This document shows positions 1 through 8,341 of a DNA stretch of 64,000 nucleotides, piece by piece. Each line of letters opens with the position of its first letter. Position 1 is the first letter of the stretch. The notes beneath the pieces are model-generated. The model saw only the letters and a program-made list of their open reading frames with translations. It was not told the origin of the DNA and searched no databases. The position numbers and the translations under genes were made by a program. The DNA comes from Crocinitomicaceae bacterium (GTDB taxonomy: Bacteria; Bacteroidota; Bacteroidia; Flavobacteriales_D; Crocinitomicaceae), in assembly GCA_030830785.1 (NCBI GenBank), contig JAURMI010000022.1:227901-291900 (forward strand). The letters run 5' to 3'.

Positions 1-1076
1 GACAGATCAATGAATTGAAAATCAATGCCTTTGATTTACTCATTTGGCATGATCCAGGACTCAATTTCAACAATCAGCTTTTTTCGTCAATTGAGAAAAA
101 TAACCTACCCGTTTGGTATATTCTTGGAACACAAACTGACCAAATTATTGCCTCCAAAATTGGCAAAGGGCTAATTTTTGACATAAAGCAACAGAGTGAA
201 GAAGTACAAGCCACTACAAATCCGGGCTTTTCAATTTATGAACCCGATCCACTTTGGCAAAATCTCATGGGCTCACTCCCTCCTTTAACCAAAAGATTTG
301 GTGATGTAAAAGCAAAAAATGGGCTTCAAGTTTTATATAAACAGCGCTTGGCAGAAATTATCAAAGATCAACCTCTTCTCGGATTTTATCAAAATCAACA
401 AAGAAGGGAGGCTTACTTAATAGGTGAAGGGATTTGGCGCTGGCGTTTAATTGCCTACCTCAAAAAGCAACAACATGCATATTTTGATGCTTTTGTAAAT
501 GAAATTTCGAGCTATTTAATGATTAAAAAAGAAGGCAGCGGACTTAGAGTAAAAGCGCCTAAAAAAATAAGCACCTTAGAAAATTGTATACTTAATGCTT
601 CATTTTACAACGAGGCTTTGAAGCCCATTTCTAGCCCAGTAATTGAATGGGAATTAAAAGATGACAAAAATAAAGTACGAAAAGGCACCTTTCTCAGCAA
701 AGGTGATTATTTCCAGCAACAACTTGGAAAACTAAAGCCTGGCCGTTATTATTGGAAGGCCAGCACCACTTTTAATCAAAAAAAATACATGAAAACAGGT
801 GCATTCATTGTTGAGGACATTTGGCTCGAACAACTAGAATCTACTGCAAGGCATGGGACACTTTATCAACTCGCAAAACAAAGTTCAGGTGAAGTTTATC
901 CCATAAAAGCTTACCGCGACCTTATCCAAACTTTAAAGCGCAAGCCCGATCTTGTTGAAGTTCGAACTGAAACACACCAATTTGACCCCGTAATTGATTT
1001 GCTTTGGATATTAATCTTAATACTTGGCTTACTTTTTGTAGAATGGTTCTTAAGAAGATATAACGGTTCTTATTAA
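1..1076 (+). CDS. C-terminal part of a membrane-anchored protein (VWA/BatA-like large protein), 5' truncated by the window edge
   Basis: The frame is open from base 3 to the left edge, so the first possible start, TTG at 15, is not a real start and the gene begins outside the window. About 358 residues are visible. A segment containing GEGIWRWR (about residue 140) is followed by a beta-rich, immunoglobulin-like stretch. One transmembrane helix (LLWILILILGLLFVEWFL) lies near the C-terminus with only a short basic tail after it. This arrangement resembles the C-terminal half of the large VWA/BatA-type membrane proteins of Bacteroidota, which carry an amidotransferase-like fold and a final membrane anchor. 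That assignment is from memory of the family. The von Willebrand domain itself would lie upstream and cannot be seen. The gene probably forms a unit with the hydrolase 7 bp downstream. Confidence 0.7.
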   Translation, partial: QINELKINAFDLLIWHDPGLNFNNQLFSSIEKNNLPVWYILGTQTDQIIASKIGKGLIFDIKQQSEEVQATTNPGFSIYEPDPLWQNLMGSLPPLTKRFGDVKAKNGLQVLYKQRLAEIIKDQPLLGFYQNQQRREAYLIGEGIWRWRLIAYLKKQQHAYFDAFVNEISSYLMIKKEGSGLRVKAPKKISTLENCILNASFYNEALKPISSPVIEWELKDDKNKVRKGTFLSKGDYFQQQLGKLKPGRYYWKASTTFNQKKYMKTGAFIVEDIWLEQLESTARHGTLYQLAKQSSGEVYPIKAYRDLIQTLKRKPDLVEVRTETHQFDPVIDLLWILILILGLLFVEWFLRRYNGSY

Positions 1077-1083
1077 TATAAAA

Positions 1084-1668
1084 ATGCGGGCATTAGCTTT
1101 TTTAATCTTTTTTGGCTTTAACTTATACATTACGGCACAGACCTTTAAAGATGGCGACGTTATTTTTCAGCACAGCCAATCTACTCAGAGTACAGCGATA
1201 CAATTGGCAACCAATTCTTATTTTTCGCATTGTGGTATAATTTTTTTCTTGGGAAATAAGCCCTATGTATTTGAGGCCATAGAGCCCGTTGGCGTTCGAT
1301 CACTAGAAGATTGGATTAAAAGTGGAGAAAATAGTGAATATGCCATATATCGTTTGAAGGGTGAGCAATTGTCCGAGGAGAATTTAACCCAGATGAGAAA
1401 TTACCTCAAACTTCAACTCGATAAGCATTACGATTTAGCTTTCAACTGGTCTGACAAGGAAATGTATTGTTCAGAATTGGTGTATAAAACCTACCTTAGT
1501 ATTGGCGTTAAATTATGTGAACCCAAAGCATTAAGAGATTTTAATTTGGATAGCCCTCAAGTGCGAAAAATAATGCAATTGCGATATGGTCCTGACATAC
1601 CCTATGACGAACCAATGATTTCACCTGGTCAGCTTTCCGATTCTGATTTATTTTTTAAAGTTATTTAA
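1084..1668 (+). CDS. YiiX/YebB-like permuted NlpC/P60 cysteine hydrolase, exported
   Basis: A 194-residue protein with an N-terminal signal peptide (MRALAFLIFFGFNLYITAQ). After it comes GDVIFQHSQ, then FSHCGI with the likely catalytic His, and near the C-terminal half MYCSELVYK with the likely catalytic Cys. The His-before-Cys order and the CSELVYK-type motif are those of the circularly permuted papain-like YiiX family. Members are predicted amide or lipid hydrolases of the envelope; the substrate is unknown. The gene starts 7 bp after the preceding gene, and its stop codon is followed immediately by the ATG of the acetyltransferase, so the three are probably cotranscribed. Family call is firm, activity inferred. 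Confidence 0.85.
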   Translation: MRALAFLIFFGFNLYITAQTFKDGDVIFQHSQSTQSTAIQLATNSYFSHCGIIFFLGNKPYVFEAIEPVGVRSLEDWIKSGENSEYAIYRLKGEQLSEENLTQMRNYLKLQLDKHYDLAFNWSDKEMYCSELVYKTYLSIGVKLCEPKALRDFNLDSPQVRKIMQLRYGPDIPYDEPMISPGQLSDSDLFFKVI

Positions 1669-2118
1669 ATGGAAAACAATTTTAGTTTTTCTGAATTTAA
1701 CCAACTATCAACGCTACAGTTATACGACTATTTACAATTGCGAAGTGAGGTATTTGTCGTGGAGCAAAACTGTGTGTACCAAGATCTCGATAATTTAGAT
1801 AAAATTGCCTTCCATGTACTCCTTCACAAAGGTGATAATCTTATTGCTTGTGCCCGGATTATACCTGCTGGAATTACATACGATGAAATTTCAATTGGAA
1901 GAGTAATTGTTGCTGGTCATGAGCGGCAAAAAAACATTGGGATGCAGCTCATGAATTATTGTATTGATAGAATCAAGGAGCACTTTGGCCCTCAAACCAT
2001 TGTATTATCGGCTCAAGCCCACTTACAAGAATTTTATCAAAAATTGGGTTTTGAAGCGCTAGGGGAAAGTTATTTAGAAGACGGCATACCTCATATTAAA
2101 ATGCGACGCAACAAATAG
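1669..2118 (+). CDS. ElaA-type GNAT family N-acetyltransferase
   Basis: This 149-residue protein has the ElaA layout: LRSEVFVVEQNCVYQDLDNLD near the N-terminus, ACARIIPAG in the central strand, then the acetyl-CoA-binding segment ISIGRVIVAGHERQKNIGMQL. The C-terminal FYQKLGFEALGESYLEDGIPHI is also typical of GNAT enzymes. The substrate is not known for this family, and cytoplasmic location is expected because no signal peptide is present. The ATG directly abuts the stop codon of the hydrolase, which implies translational coupling. The gene ends 1 bp before the stop of the convergent hisS. Confidence 0.85.
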   Translation: MENNFSFSEFNQLSTLQLYDYLQLRSEVFVVEQNCVYQDLDNLDKIAFHVLLHKGDNLIACARIIPAGITYDEISIGRVIVAGHERQKNIGMQLMNYCIDRIKEHFGPQTIVLSAQAHLQEFYQKLGFEALGESYLEDGIPHIKMRRNK

Positions 2119-2119
2119 T

Positions 2120-3499
2120 TTAAGACAAAGTTGAAGCACATCTATCTAAAAAAGCGTCTCTGGTCAGCAATTCCTGATGACCTGTTTGCATGTTTTTTAA
2201 TCCTACCATACCTGTCTTCATTTCATCCTCACCAATCATTACAACATTGGATACATTTCGATCATTGGCGTATTTGAGTTGTTTTTGCAATTTACTTGCT
2301 TGCGGATATAGTTCTGCTGCGATGCCAAGGTTGCGCACCTCTCTGAGCAGTTTTAAAGAGTGTTTTGCTTCTCTATCGCCAAAATTTACGAATAAAATAC
2401 TCAAGGTCTGGTTCAAGGCCTTTGGGAATAAATCGAGCTCAGTCATCACATCATAAATGCGATCCGCACCAAAAGAAATGCCGATTCCCGATAAGTCTTT
2501 TAAGCCAAACAGTGCGGTCAGGTCGTCATAGCGCCCACCTCCACAAATGCTTCCCATTTTTACTCCATGTGCTTTGACTTCAAATATGGCACCGGTATAA
2601 TAATTCAGACCTCGAGCCAGCGTAAGATCAAAAATGAGTTCACCTTTGTGAAGCCCAAGTGCAGCCACATCAGCCAAGACCTCATTTAATTCATCGAGTC
2701 CCTTTTGACCAATCTCGCTTTGGGCCAAATATTGGCGAAGCATTGCTATCTTTTGCTCATTATTTCCTTGCAATGAAAAGAGCGGCGTAATTTTCTCAAT
2801 TGATTTTTGAGTAAAACCCTTTCGAAGCAATTCATCAATCACACCTTGCTCTCCAATTTTATCCAACTTATCAATAGCGACGGTTAAATCAACAATACGG
2901 TCAGCTTCACCACTTAGCTCGGCAATACCGCTTAAAATTTTTCGATTGTTGATACTGATACTGAATTTAGGCAAACCGAGATTGCTCAAAACTTCATCAA
3001 AAATCTGGATCATTTCTACCTCGTAAAGCAAGGAATCGGAACCTACTACATCCACATCGCATTGCGTAAATTCTTGATAACGGCCGTGTTGAGGTCGATC
3101 TGCCCTCCAGACTGGCTGAATTTGATAGCGTTTAAAAGGGAAAGTGAGTTCATTTTGATGCTGCACCACAAAACGTGCAAAGGGCACAGTCAAATCATAG
3201 CGCAATGCTTTCTCAGCAAGGGAGCTGGCAAATCGAGGTAAATTATCTGCTGCGAGGGCCTTTAAATCGGCTTTTCTCATTTTCTCTCCAGAATTTAAAA
3301 TGCGAAATATCAACCGATCTCCTTCATCGCCATATTTCCCCATTAGCGTAGAAGACAATTCAAAGCTTGGGGTCTGTATAGGCGCATAACCATATCGTTT
3401 AAAGACTTCATCTATTTTACCTAGCATATAGGTGCGTTTTGCAACCTCTACAGGTAAAAAATCTCTAGTGCCTTTTGGAATTGTTGGTTTTTGAGCCAT
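2120..3499 (-). CDS. hisS: Histidyl-tRNA synthetase
   Basis: Charges tRNA-His. The 459-residue length is normal for Bacteroidota. Class II synthetase motifs are visible: PKGTRDFLP at residues 8-16, DLTVPFARF at 102-110, the motif 2 region PVWRADRPQHGRYQEF at 129-144, and the histidine-specific ARGLNYYTGAIFEV near 297. The last ~95 residues form the anticodon-binding domain. The ATG at 3499 places KGTRDFLP at its usual distance from the N-terminus. A TACTTTTG element on the minus strand at 3634-3641 would give a leader of about 130 nt, unusually long for this window. Confidence 0.97.
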   Translation of the reverse strand: MAQKPTIPKGTRDFLPVEVAKRTYMLGKIDEVFKRYGYAPIQTPSFELSSTLMGKYGDEGDRLIFRILNSGEKMRKADLKALAADNLPRFASSLAEKALRYDLTVPFARFVVQHQNELTFPFKRYQIQPVWRADRPQHGRYQEFTQCDVDVVGSDSLLYEVEMIQIFDEVLSNLGLPKFSISINNRKILSGIAELSGEADRIVDLTVAIDKLDKIGEQGVIDELLRKGFTQKSIEKITPLFSLQGNNEQKIAMLRQYLAQSEIGQKGLDELNEVLADVAALGLHKGELIFDLTLARGLNYYTGAIFEVKAHGVKMGSICGGGRYDDLTALFGLKDLSGIGISFGADRIYDVMTELDLFPKALNQTLSILFVNFGDREAKHSLKLLREVRNLGIAAELYPQASKLQKQLKYANDRNVSNVVMIGEDEMKTGMVGLKNMQTGHQELLTRDAFLDRCASTLS

Positions 3500-3549
3500 T
3501 TTTTGCTAATCCTTGTTGTAAAAATAATGCAATAATCACACCCTCCGAC

Positions 3550-3567
3550 AATTCCAAATAAGGAATT
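3550..3567. repeat. Perfect 6-6-6 inverted repeat in the hisS/yqgE intergenic region
   Basis: AATTCC, six bases, GGAATT. It lies inside the predicted long leader of hisS and upstream of yqgE. It could be an RNA hairpin in the hisS leader or an operator on DNA. The stem is AT-rich and not followed by a convincing U-tract in either direction, so it is not called a terminator. Confidence 0.35.
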
Positions 3568-3633
3568 TCTTTAGTATAGCGATATATTAGTCCTTTGAAG
3601 TGGCCTTCTAAGATTACTACAAAAAACTGAAAA

Positions 3634-3641
3634 CAAAAGTA
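3634..3641 (-). promoter_or_regulatory. Predicted -7 element of hisS (TACTTTTG on minus strand)
   Basis: Perfect match to the Bacteroidota -7 consensus TAnnTTTG, reading away from yqgE and towards hisS. It lies 134 nt before the hisS start, so the leader would be long. No clear -33 TTTG sits at canonical spacing; the nearest, at 3656-3659, is 14 nt away. Confidence 0.4.
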
Positions 3642-3695
3642 AACAATGCCTCTTGCAAAGCGTCAATTTATTTTGTTTATTTGTTTACCAAGCAA

Positions 3696-4277
3696 ATGAA
3701 ATTTCAACAACAACACATATTCAAATCTAAACTTGATCCAAAAAAAGGCTGTATGCTCCTAGCCGATCCGCTCTTGGACGAGGCTTTTTTTCAAAGGGCC
3801 GTGGTGTTGCTCATAGATCATAGTGTTGAGGAAAGTTTTGGTTTAGTTTTAAATCATGTCACCGATGTCAAATTAAGTGAATTATTTGAAGACATTGATC
3901 TGGATTTAGCTGTATTCAATGGGGGGCCTGTTTCTCCACAGCAATTGTTCTATTTACATCGCTTTTCTCAAATTGAAGGAAGCTTAAAGGTTGGAAAAGA
4001 CTTATATTTTGGCGGCAATTGGCGGCAAGTCATAGAACGTGCAAATAAAATGAACAAACCACATTTATACTTACGCGTTTTTGCTGGATATTCAGGTTGG
4101 GGAGCTCAACAACTTGAAAATGAAGTGTCTGAACGAGCATGGCTATGCATTTCTCAGGCAGAGAATGATTCAATTTTTAAAATCAAAGTAGAAGATCTTT
4201 GGAAACGACTTTTATTGAACCAAGGGCCAGAATTTAAAATTTTTGCACACTTTCCGCTGCAAGTATCAGATAATTAG
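3696..4277 (+). CDS. yqgE: YqgE/AlgH family protein (DUF179)
   Basis: A cytoplasmic protein of about 193 residues. The N-terminal region KLDPKKGCMLLADPLLDEAFFQ, followed by VVLLIDHS and SFGLVLNH, is the YqgE/AlgH signature. NGGPVSPQQLFYLH and AGYSGWGAQQLENE are the later conserved blocks. The biochemical role of the family is not settled. The ATG at 3696 was chosen over an in-frame TTG at 3681 because the conserved domain starts about 13 residues after it. The gene is divergent from hisS and ends upstream of the rpsA promoter. Confidence 0.9.
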   Translation: MKFQQQHIFKSKLDPKKGCMLLADPLLDEAFFQRAVVLLIDHSVEESFGLVLNHVTDVKLSELFEDIDLDLAVFNGGPVSPQQLFYLHRFSQIEGSLKVGKDLYFGGNWRQVIERANKMNKPHLYLRVFAGYSGWGAQQLENEVSERAWLCISQAENDSIFKIKVEDLWKRLLLNQGPEFKIFAHFPLQVSDN

Positions 4278-4311
4278 CCCCCTTTTTAGTATAATTTCAA
4301 GTATTTATACC

Positions 4312-4319
4312 TACCTTTG
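4312..4319 (+). promoter_or_regulatory. Predicted -7 element of rpsA (TACCTTTG)
   Basis: Perfect TAnnTTTG. Transcription from here would begin near 4324 and give an rpsA leader of about 90 nt that contains the hairpin/pseudoknot described separately. No TTTG is seen at -33. Confidence 0.65.
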
Positions 4320-4331
4320 CACTCTCGAAAT

Positions 4332-4386
4332 TAAAAGTGTTCCCTGAAAACACCTTTTATGTTTAACATCTTTCTGATATTCAGGG
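4332..4386 (+). promoter_or_regulatory. Structured rpsA 5' leader: hairpin with loop complementary to a downstream segment (candidate pseudoknot)
   Basis: Bases 4332-4341 pair with 4349-4359 (ten pairs, one bulged C). This leaves the loop CCCTGAA at 4342-4348, which is exactly complementary to TTCAGGG at 4380-4386, about 30 bases before the rpsA ATG. The two pairings together would form an H-type pseudoknot. S1 represses its own translation in enterobacteria, and several ribosomal-protein leaders use pseudoknots, so an autogenous control element is a reasonable inference. I do not recognise a named RNA family. Confidence 0.5.
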
Positions 4387-4414
4387 TATTAGAAATACAA
4401 ATTTTTATAGCCTT

Positions 4415-6202
4415 ATGGCAAAAAATATCGAACCCCACGGAACAGTAGATTTCGATTGGGAAGCCCTACAACTTGATGGTTACAATCAAATTGAGCGCTC
4501 CGAACTAGGAGATCGCTACGAAAAAACCCTTACTTCTATTATGGAAAAAGAAGTAATTCAGGGCACTGTTGTAATGATCAACAAAAAAGAGGTTATCATT
4601 AACATTGGTTACAAATCAGAAGGTGTCGTAGCTGCCAATGAATTTCGTTACAATCCAGATTTAAAAATTGGTGATACAGTTGATATCTATGTAGAATGCT
4701 TAGAAGACAAAACTGGTCAATTAATCGTTTCACACAAAACAGCACGTATGCATAGTGCTTGGATTAGAGTGAATGATGTATTGAAAACTGGTGAAATTAT
4801 CACTGGTTATGTAAAATGCAGAACAAAAGGCGGGTTAATCGTTGATGTTTTCGGAATCGAAGCCTTTTTACCAGGTTCTCAAATTGACGTTAAGCCTATC
4901 CGTGACTACGACGTTTATGTAGGAAAAAACATGGAATTTAAAGTTGTTAAAATCAATGAGGAATTCAGAAATGTTGTTGTATCTCACAAAGCCCTTATCG
5001 AGGCAGAACTCGAAGAACAAAAGAAACAAATTATCTCTGGCCTAGAAAAAGGTCAAGTTTTGGAAGGGGTTGTCAAAAACATCACTTCTTATGGTGTATT
5101 TATAGACCTAGGTGGTGTTGATGGACTTATCCATATTACTGATCTTTCTTGGGGCCGTGTTACACATCCTGAAGAAATGTTAGAGCTCGATCAAAAAATC
5201 AATGTTGTAATATTGGATTTTGACGATGATAAAAAACGCATTGCACTCGGATTAAAACAATTACAACCGCATCCATGGGATTCTTTAGATGCAAATTTAA
5301 ATGTTGGAGATAAAGTTTCTGGTAAAGTAGTAGTAATGGCCGACTACGGTGCATTCATTGAAATTGCTGCTGGTGTGGAAGGTCTTATCCACGTCTCTGA
5401 AATGAGTTGGTCTCAGCACTTGCGTTCTGCTCAAGATTTCCTAAAAATTGGTGATTCAGTAGAGGCGGTGGTTCTGACTTTAGACCGTGAGGAGCGAAAA
5501 ATGTCCTTGGGTATCAAACAATTGATGCCAGACCCATGGAATGACATTGAAACAAAATATGCCGTTGGGACTAAGCACAGTGCCAAAGTACGCAATTTCA
5601 CCAATTTTGGTGTTTTTGTTGAACTCGAAGAAGGTGTTGATGGACTCATCCACATTTCAGATCTTTCTTGGCAGAAAAAAATCAAGCATCCATCAGAATT
5701 CTGCAAAGTTGGTGATGCTATGGAGGTTCTAGTTCTTGAAATTGATCGTGAAAACCGCAGAATTTCTTTAGGTCACAAACAACTTGAAGAAAATCCGTGG
5801 GACGTTTTTGAATCTACATTTGCAGAAGGCACCACGCACAGTGGAACGATTATTGAAATGAAAGATAAGTCTGGTATTGTTGCCCTACCATACGGTGTTG
5901 AAGGGATTTGTCCTTCTAAACATTTAAAGAAGGAAGATGGCACCAATGCAAAGGTGGAAGATACCCTAGAATTCAAAGTTATTGAATTCAATAAAGAGGC
6001 TAAAAAAATCGTTCTTTCGCATACAAGATTATTTGAGGAAGGTGATACAATGCCAAGCAATAACAGCAAAGGCAGCAAAAAATCATCCACAAACAATACT
6101 GATAAAGCAGTTAAAGCCATTAATCAAAATGCTGAGAAATCAACGCTTGGCGACCTCAATGCACTCGCTGAATTGAAGCAAAAAATGGACCGTGGCGAAT
6201 AA
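4415..6202 (+). CDS. rpsA: 30S ribosomal protein S1
   Basis: This 595-residue protein contains six S1 RNA-binding repeats. They start near residues 43, 124, 212, 297, 384 and 471. Repeats 3-5 carry the canonical pattern YGVFIDLGGVDGLIHITDLSW and close variants; repeats 1, 2 and 6 are more divergent, as is usual. A short acidic N-terminal extension and a low-complexity Ser/Asn/Lys tail (about 545-575) flank the repeats. S1 helps mRNA bind the 30S subunit. The gene is monocistronic: it has its own promoter and leader, and a strong terminator follows 20 bp after the stop. No Shine-Dalgarno sequence precedes the ATG. Confidence 0.97.
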   Translation: MAKNIEPHGTVDFDWEALQLDGYNQIERSELGDRYEKTLTSIMEKEVIQGTVVMINKKEVIINIGYKSEGVVAANEFRYNPDLKIGDTVDIYVECLEDKTGQLIVSHKTARMHSAWIRVNDVLKTGEIITGYVKCRTKGGLIVDVFGIEAFLPGSQIDVKPIRDYDVYVGKNMEFKVVKINEEFRNVVVSHKALIEAELEEQKKQIISGLEKGQVLEGVVKNITSYGVFIDLGGVDGLIHITDLSWGRVTHPEEMLELDQKINVVILDFDDDKKRIALGLKQLQPHPWDSLDANLNVGDKVSGKVVVMADYGAFIEIAAGVEGLIHVSEMSWSQHLRSAQDFLKIGDSVEAVVLTLDREERKMSLGIKQLMPDPWNDIETKYAVGTKHSAKVRNFTNFGVFVELEEGVDGLIHISDLSWQKKIKHPSEFCKVGDAMEVLVLEIDRENRRISLGHKQLEENPWDVFESTFAEGTTHSGTIIEMKDKSGIVALPYGVEGICPSKHLKKEDGTNAKVEDTLEFKVIEFNKEAKKIVLSHTRLFEEGDTMPSNNSKGSKKSSTNNTDKAVKAINQNAEKSTLGDLNALAELKQKMDRGE

Positions 6203-6222
6203 GCTGAATTTTCTATCGATTT

Positions 6223-6246
6223 AAGGGGGTCTCGGCCCCCTTTTTT
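6223..6246 (+). terminator. Rho-independent terminator of rpsA
   Basis: GC-rich stem of GGGGG/CCCCC flanked by AA/TT pairs, with a short TCTCG-type loop, followed by a run of T. It starts 20 bp after the rpsA stop. The core GGGGGNCTCGGCCCCC is the same as in the terminator at 31685. Confidence 0.9.
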
Positions 6247-6271
6247 ATTGTCTGTGTCCCAAATTTATAAT

Positions 6272-6279
6272 TAACTTTA
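6272..6279 (+). promoter_or_regulatory. Possible -7 element of the fur-STAS-purA operon (TAACTTTA)
   Basis: One mismatch to TAnnTTTG in the last position, 8 nt before the ATG at 6288. It lies just after the rpsA terminator, so a promoter is needed here. Confidence 0.4.
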
Positions 6280-6287
6280 GCGTCTGA

Positions 6288-6737
6288 ATGATGAGTAATT
6301 TTAAATTGTCAACTACAGTTAAAGATATTTTTGCTGCGTATCTAGAGCAGAATGGGCATCGTAAAACACCTGAGCGCTTTGCAATATTAGCAGAAATATA
6401 TGCTTACAGCGGTCATTTTGATATTGAATCATTATATATTAAAATGAAAAATCAAAATTATCGCGTTTCTAGGGCTACATTGTACAATACCATAGATTTA
6501 TTACTTGCATGTAACCTGGTACGAAAGCACCAATTTGGTAAAAACATTGCGCAATTTGAAAAAGCTCATGGATCCAAACAACACGACCATCTTATTTTGA
6601 CAGACACTGGGGAAGTGATTGAATTTTGTGATCCACGCATCCAACAAATTATGGGTACTATTGAAGATCTATTTGGCGTTGAAGTACAACATCATTCCCT
6701 ATATTTTTATGGTATCAAAAAATCAAAAGTTAACTAA
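6288..6737 (+). CDS. Fur family transcriptional regulator
   Basis: A 149-residue protein with a Fur-type winged helix ([15 protein letters not shown], then [15 protein letters not shown] as recognition helix) and a metal-binding dimerisation region. Candidate regulatory metal ligands are His in [10 protein letters not shown] and the histidines of [12 protein letters not shown]. The two CxxC motifs that bind structural zinc in classical Fur are absent: only one Cys, in IEFCDPRI, is in that region. Which metal it senses is therefore uncertain. It starts an operon with an STAS protein and purA; a Fur-type repressor next to purA is, as I recall, usual in Flavobacteriales. The next codon is also ATG, so the start may be one residue later. 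Confidence 0.9.
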   Translation: MMSNFKLSTTVKDIFAAYLEQNGHRKTPERFAILAEIYAYSGHFDIESLYIKMKNQNYRVSRATLYNTIDLLLACNLVRKHQFGKNIAQFEKAHGSKQHDHLILTDTGEVIEFCDPRIQQIMGTIEDLFGVEVQHHSLYFYGIKKSKVN

Positions 6738-7075
6738 TGGAAGTACATTTGATAGAAAATGGACCACTGAGCATACTCAAGTTCAAAGGTCGTTTTTTCA
6801 CAGAAAGCGATCGAGATAATGCGATTGAAAAATTAGATCATATCGAGAACTGGAATCTTGTAATTGATCTTTCAGACTTAGAATACATTAATTCTACTGG
6901 AATTGCATTTTTGGTAAAGACACTTACAAGATCAAGGCTCAATTTAGGAGATACCGTTTTATATCAACCCAATGAACAGCTCGGCAAAATATTTGAACTC
7001 ACAAGAATGGAGCATATTTTTAGTATTTATCAAGACTTCGAACAAGTAAAAAAGTTTTTTGAACAAACAACATGA
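6737..7075 (+). CDS. STAS domain protein (anti-sigma factor antagonist)
   Basis: At 112 residues this is a single STAS domain of the SpoIIAA/RsbV type. The core LVIDLSDLEYINSTGIAFLVK contains the serine (NSTG) at the position that is phosphorylated by anti-sigma kinases in this family. It overlaps fur by one base (TAATG) and purA by four (ATGA), so the three are translationally coupled. No anti-sigma factor kinase or phosphatase is encoded in the window, so its partner must be elsewhere. A role linking purine synthesis or Fur to a partner-switching system is only an inference from the operon. Confidence 0.88.
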   Translation: MEVHLIENGPLSILKFKGRFFTESDRDNAIEKLDHIENWNLVIDLSDLEYINSTGIAFLVKTLTRSRLNLGDTVLYQPNEQLGKIFELTRMEHIFSIYQDFEQVKKFFEQTT

Positions 7076-8340
7076 AAGTAGATGTACTATTAGGTTTACA
7101 ATGGGGTGACGAAGGCAAAGGTAAAATTGTAGATGTCCTCACCCCCTCTTACGATATTATTGCAAGGTTTCAAGGAGGCCCAAATGCTGGGCACACCTTA
7201 GAATTTGAAGGAATTAAACATGTATTACACACCATTCCTTCGGGTATTTTTCATCCAAATGTTATAAATATAGTTGGCAATGGTGTGGTTATTGATCCTG
7301 TGATTTTTAAAGCTGAATTAGATAAACTCAAACCATTTAACATCAATTTTGAAGCCAGATTGTTGATTTCTAAAAAAGCACACCTCATTTTACCTACACA
7401 CAAGCTCTTAGATGCTGCATCAGAACAAGCGAAAGGTAAAAACAAAATTGGATCAACCCTAAAAGGCATAGGCCCGACATATATGGACAAAACAGGGCGA
7501 AATGGACTTCGCGTTGGGGATATTTTTTTACCGAATTTCCAGGATAAATATTCAGCTCTTGTTGAAAAACATATTGGAATTTTGGAGCATCACACTGATT
7601 TCACATATGATTTAGAAATGCTTGAAAAGCCATGGTTTGAAGCTATTGAGGATCTCAAGACATTAGAAGCAATAGATTCTGAACATTACTTGAATTCTGC
7701 CTTAATTCATGGCAAAAAGGTATTGGCTGAGGGTGCTCAAGGAACCATGCTTGACATTGATTTTGGAACCTATCCATTTGTTACTTCCTCAAATACTGTG
7801 ACTGCTGGAACTTGTACTGGATTGGGAATTGCGCCTACAAAAATTGGAAATGTTATTGGTATTTTTAAGGCTTACTGCACGCGCGTTGGAAGCGGTCCAT
7901 TCCCAACGGAGCTATTGGATAACGATGGTGAACTAATGCGAAAGGAAGGAAATGAATTTGGTGCAACAACCGGCAGACCTAGACGCTGTGGTTGGCTAGA
8001 CCTTGTACAATTGCGTTATGCCATAATGGTGAATGGTGTTAGCGAACTTGCCATGATGAAGAGCGATGTATTAGGTATTTTTGACCACATCAACATTTGT
8101 ACACACTATAAAATCAATGGGCAAGAAGTTCGCGATTTTCCTTACGATGTTACTGATTTAGAAATCGAGCCTATTTACCAACAACTTGAAGGTTGGCGAT
8201 GTGACTTAACAGAACTCGATGACTTTAAAAATGCGCCCTTAGCGCTTAAAAACTATGTTTCCTATCTAGAAACACAATTATCGATTCCTATTCGCGTTAT
8301 ATCTGTTGGGCCCGATCGCAAACAGACACTTAACAATTAA
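7072..8340 (+). CDS. purA: Adenylosuccinate synthetase
   Basis: Converts IMP, aspartate and GTP to adenylosuccinate, the first committed step to AMP. The 422-residue protein starts with the family hallmark VLLGLQWGDEGKGKIVD (P-loop and catalytic Asp), followed by GGPNAGHT. KGIGPTYMDKTGRNGLRVGD (central), EGAQGTMLDIDFGTYPFVTSSN and TGRPRRCGWLD are also in place. The ATG overlaps the STAS gene by 4 bp. An OstA-like gene follows 1 bp after the stop and is probably in the same transcript. Confidence 0.97.
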   Translation: MKVDVLLGLQWGDEGKGKIVDVLTPSYDIIARFQGGPNAGHTLEFEGIKHVLHTIPSGIFHPNVINIVGNGVVIDPVIFKAELDKLKPFNINFEARLLISKKAHLILPTHKLLDAASEQAKGKNKIGSTLKGIGPTYMDKTGRNGLRVGDIFLPNFQDKYSALVEKHIGILEHHTDFTYDLEMLEKPWFEAIEDLKTLEAIDSEHYLNSALIHGKKVLAEGAQGTMLDIDFGTYPFVTSSNTVTAGTCTGLGIAPTKIGNVIGIFKAYCTRVGSGPFPTELLDNDGELMRKEGNEFGATTGRPRRCGWLDLVQLRYAIMVNGVSELAMMKSDVLGIFDHINICTHYKINGQEVRDFPYDVTDLEIEPIYQQLEGWRCDLTELDDFKNAPLALKNYVSYLETQLSIPIRVISVGPDRKQTLNN

Positions 8341-8341
8341 A

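Noticed and set aside
15..17. TTG as the start of the first gene
   Set aside because: The same frame is open to the window edge, so the gene is truncated rather than starting here.
3500..3680. T-box riboswitch for hisS
   Set aside because: No T-box consensus or antiterminator is visible, and there is no terminator in the leader.
5773..6120. Minus-strand 115-codon frame in rpsA
   Set aside because: Antisense shadow of the S1 repeats.
8306..8341. TTG start for the OstA-like protein inside purA
   Set aside because: ATG 8342 is followed at once by a good signal peptide; the extra 12 residues would precede it.
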